From the NCBI GenBank assembly GCA_030637205.1, contig DAOVVL010000004.1, positions 1-17,942 of the forward strand: a stretch of DNA of 17,942 bases, given 5' to 3'. Of this stretch, positions 12,744-17,942 are shown piece after piece. The notes below the pieces were generated by a model that did not search any database, had not been told where the DNA came from, and worked only from the letters and a program-made list of their open reading frames with translations. Both the position numbers and the translations under genes were made by a program. Positions within the stretch are counted from its first letter, which is position 1. Each line of letters opens with the position of its first letter. This DNA is from Thalassospiraceae bacterium (GTDB taxonomy: Bacteria; Pseudomonadota; Alphaproteobacteria; Rhodospirillales; Magnetovibrionaceae).

Positions 12744-13763
12744 GTGATTCAGAAAAACTGGCAAGAAATTATTAAACCGACCAAACTTGACGTCGTAGAA
12801 GGCGCAGCAGTGGGTCGCCACGCTACCATCGTCGCCGAACCTCTTGAAAGGGGCTTTGGCCTGACCTTGGGTAATGCGCTTCGCCGCGTGTTGCTTTCAT
12901 CGCTTCGTGGCGGTGCCGTGACCGCTGTGCAGATTGATGGCGTGTTGCACGAATTTTCGTCCATTCCGGGCGTTCGTGAAGATGTCACCGACATCATCCT
13001 CAACATCAAGTCGATGGGCCTGAAGGTGCATTCCGAAGGCAAAAAGCGCATGACCCTTTCGGTCGACAAGCCGGGCGCAATTACCGCCGGCATGATCGAC
13101 ACGGGTGCCGACATCGAAGTCATGGACCCCGATCTGGTGCTTTGTCATCTCGATCAGGGTGCCAAGCTGCACATGGAATTCACCGTTGATACCGGCAAGG
13201 GTTATGTTGCCGCATCTGAAAACCGCCCCGAAGATCCGCCGATTGGGCTTATTCCCATCGACGCCGTGTTTTCGCCGGTGCGCAAGGTTAGCTACAAGGT
13301 GGAAAACACCCGTGTTGGTCAAGCGACCGATCTCGACAAGCTGACCCTTGAAGTCACCACCAACGGTTCCGTTACTCCGGAAGACGCTATCGCGCTCGCC
13401 GGTCGTATCCTGACCGAACAGCTTCGCCTGTTTATCAACTTTGAAGAACCCGAAGTTGCCAAACCCGAAGAAGAAGCTCAGGACGAATTGCCGTTCAACA
13501 AGAACCTTCTGCGCAAGGTCGACGAACTGGAACTTTCGGTTCGTTCCGCCAATTGCCTGAAAAACGACAACATCATCTACATCGGCGATCTGGTTCAGAA
13601 ATCCGAAGCCGATATGCTGCGTACCCCGAACTTTGGCCGCAAGTCCTTAAACGAAATCAAGGAAGTGTTGTCGCAGATGGGTCTGCATCTGGGCATGGAA
13701 ATCGCCAACTGGCCGCCTGAAAATATTGAAGACCTGGCCAAGCGCCTCGAAGAGCCGTTCTAA
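12744..13763 (+). CDS. rpoA: RNA polymerase alpha subunit (GTG start)
   Basis: Alpha dimerises to start RNA polymerase assembly, and its C-terminal domain binds UP elements and activators. The product has 339 residues (E. coli 329). The N-terminal domain spans about 1-235, with ERGFGLTLGNALRRVLLSSL (35-54) at the dimer and beta interface. An acidic linker follows (about 235-250, with EEEAQDE), then the C-terminal domain LLRKVDELELSVRSANCLK. R267 aligns with E. coli R265, the main DNA-contact residue. The GTG at 12744 follows TGAGGA (12731-12736) and gives the expected MIQKNWQE start. Confidence 0.98.
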   Translation: MIQKNWQEIIKPTKLDVVEGAAVGRHATIVAEPLERGFGLTLGNALRRVLLSSLRGGAVTAVQIDGVLHEFSSIPGVREDVTDIILNIKSMGLKVHSEGKKRMTLSVDKPGAITAGMIDTGADIEVMDPDLVLCHLDQGAKLHMEFTVDTGKGYVAASENRPEDPPIGLIPIDAVFSPVRKVSYKVENTRVGQATDLDKLTLEVTTNGSVTPEDAIALAGRILTEQLRLFINFEEPEVAKPEEEAQDELPFNKNLLRKVDELELSVRSANCLKNDNIIYIGDLVQKSEADMLRTPNFGRKSLNEIKEVLSQMGLHLGMEIANWPPENIEDLAKRLEEPF

Positions 13764-13785
13764 GCAACGGACTTTGAATTAAAGC

Positions 13786-13800
13786 CGGACCGTCGGTCCG
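13786..13800 (+). other. Hairpin after rpoA
   Basis: CGGACC (13786-13791) and GGTCCG (13795-13800) form a six-pair stem with a GTC loop, 22 bases after the rpoA stop. There is no T-run after it, so it does not look like a terminator. Confidence 0.45.
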
Positions 13801-13801
13801 C

Positions 13802-13835
13802 ATCTGTCGTACCCATTTGGATGGGGCGCGCAGAT
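13802..13835 (+). other. Two-tier hairpin in the rpoA-rplQ gap
   Basis: ATCTG (13802-13806) pairs with CAGAT (13831-13835). Inside it, CCCAT (13812-13816) pairs with ATGGG (13821-13825) around TTGG. The two stems are separated by a five-by-five internal loop. Such a stem, symmetric internal loop, stem layout is seen in some protein-binding RNA elements, but no known element is recognised. Confidence 0.4.
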
Positions 13836-13847
13836 AACACAATCGAT

Positions 13848-13859
13848 CTCGCGAGCGAG
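13848..13859 (+). other. Short hairpin before the rplQ ribosome-binding site
   Basis: CTCGC and GCGAG form five pairs with a two-base spacer, so effectively four pairs and a four-base loop. It lies just upstream of two purine-rich sites, AGGAG (13863-13867) and AAGGAG (13871-13876). It may be fortuitous. Confidence 0.25.
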
Positions 13860-13885
13860 GTCAGGAGCAAAAGGAGACCGTCCCC

Positions 13886-14314
13886 ATGCGTCATCGCAAA
13901 GGACTTCGTAAACTAAATCGTACCAGTAGCCACCGTAAGGCTATGTTTTCGAACATGGCGGCCTCGCTGCTGATCCACGAACAGATCAACACCACGTTGC
14001 CCAAAGCAAAAGAATTGCGTCGCATCGCCGACAAGATGATTTCGCTGGGCAAACGTGGCGATCTTCACGCGCGTCGTCAGGCTTATTCTTTCTTGCGCGA
14101 CGAAGCTGCTGTGGCCAAATTGTTTGATACATTGGCCGCTCGCTATAAGGACCGCCCCGGCGGTTATACCCGCGTATTGAAGGCTGGTTTTCGCTACGGC
14201 GACGCAGCGCCCATGGCTATCATGGAACTGGTTGAACGCGACGTGAGCGCCAAGGGTGCCGAAGACCGCGCCCGTGAAGCCGCCCGCGCCGCAGCCGAGG
14301 CTGAAGCCGAATAA
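13886..14314 (+). CDS. rplQ: 50S ribosomal protein L17
   Basis: L17 is a large-subunit protein near the tunnel exit. The product has 142 residues (E. coli 127). MRHRKGLRKLNRTSSHRKAMFSNM and RVLKAGFRYGDAAPMAIMELVER are diagnostic. The residues after about 120 form a tail rich in Ala, Glu and Arg, probably helical or disordered. ATG 13886 follows AAGGAG (13871-13876) at nine bases, with a second AGGAG at 13863. The 122-base gap from rpoA holds several hairpins. It is the last gene of the alpha cluster and is followed by a strong terminator. Confidence 0.98.
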   Translation: MRHRKGLRKLNRTSSHRKAMFSNMAASLLIHEQINTTLPKAKELRRIADKMISLGKRGDLHARRQAYSFLRDEAAVAKLFDTLAARYKDRPGGYTRVLKAGFRYGDAAPMAIMELVERDVSAKGAEDRAREAARAAAEAEAE

Positions 14315-14339
14315 CCGGCTTTGCCATTTAAGAGCTTAC

Positions 14340-14373
14340 AAAGAGGCGGCCCTGAGTGGCTGCCTCTTTTTTT
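14340..14373 (+). terminator. Intrinsic terminator of the alpha cluster
   Basis: AAAGAGGCGGCC (14340-14351) pairs with GGCTGCCTCTTT (14358-14369), twelve pairs including one G-U, around a CTGAGT loop. The run of seven T residues is 14367-14373. It starts 25 bases after the rplQ stop. All elements of a Rho-independent terminator are present, so the downstream protease gene should have its own promoter. Confidence 0.93.
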
Positions 14374-14404
14374 ATCCGGGGCTTGGGGGTGGGGTGCTAG
14401 ACTG

Positions 14405-14444
14405 CCCCGGCCTTAACTACCCCGGCCTTAACTACCCCGGCCTT
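14405..14444 (+). repeat. 15-bp tandem repeat upstream of the protease gene
   Basis: CCCCGGCCTTAACTA occurs at 14405-14419 and 14420-14434 with no mismatch. A third partial copy (CCCCGGCCTT) is at 14435-14444. It occupies the probable promoter or leader region of the next operon. Each copy holds CCCCGG, complementary to CCGGGG at 14376-14381, so three alternative stems are possible. I see no convincing promoter in 14374-14476. Confidence 0.9.
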
Positions 14445-14476
14445 GCCACCACGAACGACATTTTAAGAAGAACGCC

Positions 14477-15901
14477 ATGCTGATGACCCGAATGATGCCG
14501 CTTTGCCTCTTGTTCACCGCGTTGGTGGCGGGCCCTGCTGTGGCGCAAAACCAACTTAAAGAAGTTCCCGGCTCAGGCGCTGAAGTCCAGTTATCCTTCG
14601 CGCCGCTGGTCAAACGCGCATCGCCTGCGGTGGTCAATATTTACACCGCAAAAACGGTGCGCGTGCGTCGCTTTGCGCCGTTGTTTGACGATCCATTTTT
14701 CCAGCAGTTTTTTGGCCGTTCCATGCGCCGGGCGCTTCCGGGACCACAAAAAAAGGTGCAGAACTCGCTCGGTTCCGGTGTGCTGGTGGCGGCCGACGGC
14801 TTGATCGTGACCAACCACCACGTCATCGAAGGTGCCGAGGAAATCAAGGTGGTGTTATCGGATCGCCGTGAATTTGAAGCGCGCATCATCGGCACCGATG
14901 AGCGCACCGATCTGGCGGTGCTGAAAGTTGATACCAAGGGCGAGGCGCTGGCGCATTTACAGTTGAGCGATTCAGATCGCCTCGAAGTCGGCGATCTGGT
15001 GCTGGCCATCGGCAACCCGTTCGGCGTTGGCCAGACGGTCACCAGCGGCATCGTGTCAGCACTGGCGCGTACCGGTGTCGGCATTTCCGATTTAAATTCG
15101 TTCATCCAGACCGACGCCGCGATCAATCCCGGCAATTCCGGCGGCGCGCTGGTTTCCATGAACGGCCATCTGGTCGGTATCAACACCGCCATTTTTTCGC
15201 GCTCCGGCGGATCACTTGGCATTGGCTTTGCCATTCCGTCGAATATGGTGCGCACCGTGGTCAAGGGCATACAGGCGGGCGGGCGCGCGGTTCGTCCGTG
15301 GTTTGGTGCATCGGGCCAGCGGGTCACGGCCTTGATTGCAGAAAACATCGGGCTATCGAGACCGTACGGGGTGATGATCACCAGCCTTTATCAGGGTGGC
15401 CCGGCTGAACGCGGCGGCCTGCAACAGGGTGACGTGGTGCTTGAAATTGCCGGCCATGAAATTCAGGACCCACAGGAACTGCGTTTTCGCATCGCCATTC
15501 TGTCGCCGGGCGGTAAAGTAAACCTGAACGTCTGGCGCGGTGACCGCGCCGTGTCGTTGAACCTGCCGCTGGAATTGGCCCCGGAAGTTCCACCCCGCAA
15601 ATCAACCGTGCTGAAAGGCCGCCATCCCATCGTCGGCGCCACCATTGCCAACCTGTCGCCGGCATTGGCCGAAGAAATGGGCATGGATATGACATCGCGT
15701 GGCGTTATTATTCTCGACGTTGGTGCAAACTCGTCCGCCGCCCAATTCGGTTTCAAGGCCGGCGATATACTAAAGGAAGTGAACGCGGTCCCGATAACCA
15801 GTGTTAAAGGTGCGTTGAAACAATTGATGCAGATGCCCAAATCATGGCGCATTACCGTGAACCGTGATGGGCGAGACCTGAGTTTGGTGATCCGCCTATG
15901 A
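14477..15901 (+). CDS. degP: Periplasmic Do/HtrA-family serine protease with two PDZ domains
   Basis: Do-family proteases degrade or hold misfolded envelope proteins. The product has 474 residues. A signal peptide covers about 1-23 (cleavage after AVA). The trypsin-like domain holds H115 in TNHHVI, D145 in RTDLAVL and S221 in GNSGG, a complete catalytic triad. The segment with FFQQFFG near 74-80 is the usual LA-loop region. PDZ1 spans about 275-365 and PDZ2 about 385-474. The symbol is a family guess: DegP, DegQ and MucD types cannot be separated here. The start ATG 14477 has only a weak purine site (AAGAAG). The stop overlaps rarA in an ATGA, making this the first gene of a coupled operon. 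Confidence 0.9.
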   Translation: MLMTRMMPLCLLFTALVAGPAVAQNQLKEVPGSGAEVQLSFAPLVKRASPAVVNIYTAKTVRVRRFAPLFDDPFFQQFFGRSMRRALPGPQKKVQNSLGSGVLVAADGLIVTNHHVIEGAEEIKVVLSDRREFEARIIGTDERTDLAVLKVDTKGEALAHLQLSDSDRLEVGDLVLAIGNPFGVGQTVTSGIVSALARTGVGISDLNSFIQTDAAINPGNSGGALVSMNGHLVGINTAIFSRSGGSLGIGFAIPSNMVRTVVKGIQAGGRAVRPWFGASGQRVTALIAENIGLSRPYGVMITSLYQGGPAERGGLQQGDVVLEIAGHEIQDPQELRFRIAILSPGGKVNLNVWRGDRAVSLNLPLELAPEVPPRKSTVLKGRHPIVGATIANLSPALAEEMGMDMTSRGVIILDVGANSSAAQFGFKAGDILKEVNAVPITSVKGALKQLMQMPKSWRITVNRDGRDLSLVIRL

Positions 15902-17220
15902 CCTCATTGTTTGAATCCCAAGCCCCGCGCCCGTTGGCCGACCGGCTGCGCCCCCTGGCGATGGATCAGGTGGTGGGGCAGGGTCATTTGTTGGGTGTCG
16001 ATGGCCCCATTGGCCGCCAGGTTCAGGCGGGCAGGCTTTCATCAATGATGTTGTGGGGGCCGCCGGGCACCGGCAAGACCACCATTGCAAGGTTGCTGGC
16101 CGAGCATACCGATTTTTATTTCGAGCCGCTGTCGGCCGTGTTTACCGGCGTTGCCGATTTGCGCAAAGTGTTCGAGCGCGCCCGCGAACGGCGCAAAGGC
16201 GGGCAGGGCACGTTGTTGTTCATTGATGAAATCCATCGCTTTAACCGCGTCCAGCAAGATGGTTTTTTGCCCTACGTCGAAGACGGCACCATCATTTTGG
16301 TGGGTGCTACCACGGAAAATCCATCGTTTGAGCTGAACGCTGCGTTGCTTTCGCGCGCGCAGGTGTTGGTCTTGAACCGACTGGACGATGCGGCGCTGGA
16401 AGAATTGCTGGTTCGCGCTGAAAAAGCCGACGCCAAACCGCTTAACCTGGAACCAGAGGCCCGTGCATCGTTGCGTGCCATGGCTGACGGTGACGGGCGC
16501 TATCTGTTGAACATGGCCGAAGAAGTGCTGGCACTTGAACCTTCTGATAAACCGCTTTCGACCAACGATCTGGCGCAAGTGGTGCAAAAGCGCATGCCGC
16601 TTTACGACAAATCACAAGATGGCCATTTCAACCTGATTTCGGCGTTGCATAAATCGTTGCGCGGTTCAGACACCGACGCCGCCCTGTACTGGTTTGCCCG
16701 TATGCTTGATGGCGGTGAAGACCCCAACTATATTGCGCGCCGTCTGGCGCGTTTTGCCGTCGAAGATATCGGGCTGGCTGATCCGCAAGCGTTGGTGCAG
16801 GCCACGGCCGCGTGGGATGCGTATGAACGTTTGGGCTCACCCGAAGGCGAACTGGCGCTGGTGCAGTTGGTGATCTATTTGGGATCGGCGCCAAAATCAA
16901 ATGCGGCGTATCGCGCCGAGGCCGCCGCTAAACGGGCTGCCAAGGAAACCGGATCGTTGATGCCGCCCATGCACATCCTCAATGCGCCGACCAAAATGAT
17001 GAAAGATCTCGGCTATTCCAAGGGTTATGAATATGACCACGACGCACAAGATGGTTTTTCCGGGCAAAACTATTTTCCCGACGAGATGGCGCGGGGGCGC
17101 TATTATCAGCCAAAGGAAATCGGCTTCGAGCGTGAGATCAAAAAGCGTCTCGATTACTGGCAAAAGCTGCGCGCGCGAAAGACGCCGGGTGAGCCTGATC
17201 GCGATGGGGGGAAAACATGA
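15898..17220 (+). CDS. rarA: Replication-associated recombination protein A (RarA/MgsA), AAA+ ATPase
   Basis: RarA is a clamp-loader-like ATPase that acts at stalled replication forks and single-stranded DNA junctions. The product has 440 residues. It opens SLFESQAPRPLADRLRP, followed by Walker A GPPGTGKT (54-61), Walker B TLLFIDEIHR (D110, E111), sensor 1 GATTENPSF (136-144) and SRAQ with the likely arginine finger R153. The C-terminal half carries QDGHFNLISALHKSLRGSDTDAALYW and the tetramerisation region. ATG 15898 overlaps the protease stop by four bases, and the stop overlaps crcB by four bases, so all three are probably co-translated. Confidence 0.96.
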   Translation: MTSLFESQAPRPLADRLRPLAMDQVVGQGHLLGVDGPIGRQVQAGRLSSMMLWGPPGTGKTTIARLLAEHTDFYFEPLSAVFTGVADLRKVFERARERRKGGQGTLLFIDEIHRFNRVQQDGFLPYVEDGTIILVGATTENPSFELNAALLSRAQVLVLNRLDDAALEELLVRAEKADAKPLNLEPEARASLRAMADGDGRYLLNMAEEVLALEPSDKPLSTNDLAQVVQKRMPLYDKSQDGHFNLISALHKSLRGSDTDAALYWFARMLDGGEDPNYIARRLARFAVEDIGLADPQALVQATAAWDAYERLGSPEGELALVQLVIYLGSAPKSNAAYRAEAAAKRAAKETGSLMPPMHILNAPTKMMKDLGYSKGYEYDHDAQDGFSGQNYFPDEMARGRYYQPKEIGFEREIKKRLDYWQKLRARKTPGEPDRDGGKT

Positions 17221-17603
17221 CACTGCAAATGGTTTTTTATGTCGGCCTTGGCGGTGCGGTGGGCGCGATACTCAGGTTTCTGACCATGAGCGCCATCGGG
17301 CATTATTTTCACAGCCAGTTTCCCATCAGCACCTTTATTGTCAACGTGGTGGGCTCGTTTGCGCTAGGCGCGCTGCTTGAAATCATGGCGTTGCAGTGGT
17401 CACCATCGCCGGAACTGCGCGCCATGTTGGTGGTCGGCACGCTGGGTGCGTTCACCACGTTCTCGACCTTTTCGATGGACCTGTATTACCTGTTTGATCG
17501 CGGCTTTCTGCTTTCGGCGGTGGCTTATGCACTGGGTTCGGTGCTGTTGTGTCTGGCCGGCTTCTGGGCTGGCATGGCGGTGTTCAGGGGTGTATTGGCT
17601 TAA
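17217..17603 (+). CDS. crcB: Fluoride channel CrcB/Fluc
   Basis: Fluc proteins are dual-topology dimeric channels that let fluoride leave the cytoplasm. The product has 128 residues and four hydrophobic segments. Conserved features are GGAVGAILRF (12-21), STFIVNVVGSF with N43, and GTLGAFTTFSTFS (74-86) with the paired phenylalanines F82 and F85 that line the pore. ATG 17217 overlaps the rarA stop (ATGA), with GGGGGG at 17206-17211. There is no room for a fluoride riboswitch, so expression appears to follow the operon. A single copy fits a homodimer. Confidence 0.95.
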   Translation: MTLQMVFYVGLGGAVGAILRFLTMSAIGHYFHSQFPISTFIVNVVGSFALGALLEIMALQWSPSPELRAMLVVGTLGAFTTFSTFSMDLYYLFDRGFLLSAVAYALGSVLLCLAGFWAGMAVFRGVLA

Positions 17604-17606
17604 GCT

Positions 17607-17942
17607 ATGGCAGTCGAACTGATAACCATTGTAGAAGAAGATGCCGACCAGCGCCTCGATCGCTGGTTCAAGCGACGCTATCCCGGCGTCACGCAAGGCC
17701 GCTTGCAAAAAATGTTGCGCACGGGTCAGGTGCGCGTTGATGGCAAACGTATCAAGGAAGCGGGCTTTCGTTTGCAAACCGGCCACGAAGTCCGCGTGCC
17801 GCCGATGTCCGAAGGTGATCAAAACCGCCCGCGCAAATCCGATAACCCGGCAAACAAGGTGGCCGTTGACCCAGCCGAGCTTGAAGCCCTTCGCGCGCGG
17901 GTCTTATATAAAGACGACCATGTGCTGGTCATTGATAAACCC
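17607..17942 (+). CDS. RluC/RluD-family 23S rRNA pseudouridine synthase (partial, N-terminal)
   Basis: The first 112 codons are present and the gene runs off the right edge. It begins MAVELITIVEEDADQRLDRW and has an S4-like RNA-binding domain (about 13-60, with RLQKMLRTGQVRVDGKRI). A charged linker follows, then LYKDDHVLVIDKP, the first motif of the RluA-family catalytic domain. The catalytic aspartate motif (GRLD...) lies beyond the window. The S4 domain and linker favour the RluC/RluD type over RluA. ATG 17607 lies three bases after the crcB stop; the only purine site is AGGGG near 17586-17590. Confidence 0.9.
   Translation, partial: MAVELITIVEEDADQRLDRWFKRRYPGVTQGRLQKMLRTGQVRVDGKRIKEAGFRLQTGHEVRVPPMSEGDQNRPRKSDNPANKVAVDPAELEALRARVLYKDDHVLVIDKP

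Noticed and set aside
14378..14394. G-quadruplex candidate after the alpha terminator
   Set aside because: Only three runs of four or more G are present, so a canonical four-tract intramolecular quadruplex is not supported.
14395..14403. Extended -10 like TGCTAGACT before the protease gene
   Set aside because: Four of six matches and no -35 at the right distance; too weak to annotate as a promoter.
14256..14483. Small plus-strand frame crossing the rplQ stop, the terminator and the 15-bp repeat (repeat reads YPGLN)
   Set aside because: It runs through a strong terminator, starts inside rplQ without a ribosome-binding site, and its repeat peptide follows from the DNA repeat alone.
14641..15381. 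Open frame of 246 codons on the minus strand, antisense to the protease gene
   Set aside because: Same cause: a shadow of a strongly supported gene, with low-complexity composition and no domain.
1..17942. Defence, mobile, CRISPR or biosynthetic system
   Set aside because: Every open stretch is explained by a conserved housekeeping gene; no transposase, repeat array, integrase or unknown multi-gene cassette is present.

Overview
This window is a conserved housekeeping locus: the S10, spc and alpha ribosomal-protein gene clusters, followed by a shorter operon on the same strand. All 32 genes read on the + strand. The proteins and gene order point to an alphaproteobacterium, probably Rhodospirillales-like, with moderate GC by eye. 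The pointers are adk inserted after secY, no rpsD between rpsK and rpoA, no rpmJ between adk and rpsM, a zinc-free long S14, and the downstream order degP-like protease, rarA, crcB, rluC-like. I cannot name a genus.

Layout. Bases 1-164 hold the end of tuf (EF-Tu). A perfect inverted repeat follows, then the S10 cluster (rpsJ, rplC, rplD, rplW, rplB, rpsS, rplV, rpsC, rplP, rpmC, rpsQ; 232-5413). The spc cluster follows (rplN, rplX, rplE, rpsN, rpsH, rplF, rplR, rpsE, rpmD, rplO, secY; 5462-11090), then adk. A strong sigma70-type promoter at 11752-11779 starts the alpha cluster (rpsM, rpsK, rpoA, rplQ; 11846-14314), which ends at a textbook intrinsic terminator (14340-14373). After a gap with a 15-bp tandem repeat, a second operon carries a periplasmic Do-family serine protease, the AAA+ ATPase RarA, a CrcB/Fluc fluoride channel and the first 112 codons of an RluC/RluD-type pseudouridine synthase, which runs off the right edge.

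The first block builds the ribosome and couples it to RNA polymerase (alpha subunit), the Sec translocon (SecY) and adenylate balance (Adk). Genes are tightly packed, with ATGA, TAATG or TGATG overlaps at several junctions, so translational coupling is likely. Four starts are non-AUG: TTG for rpsS and rpsM, GTG for adk and rpoA. The longer gaps hold most of the unexplained structure. Hairpins lie at the tuf/S10 and S10/spc boundaries and on both sides of rpoA. L3, L15 and L17 have charged, alanine-rich C-terminal tails, and the L3 tail contains an internal 10-codon duplication.

I see no mobile element, CRISPR array, tRNA, rRNA or defence system, and no credible new multi-gene system. The points worth a second look are regulatory RNA structures and small repeats inside an ordinary locus. 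No gap exceeds about 165 bases.
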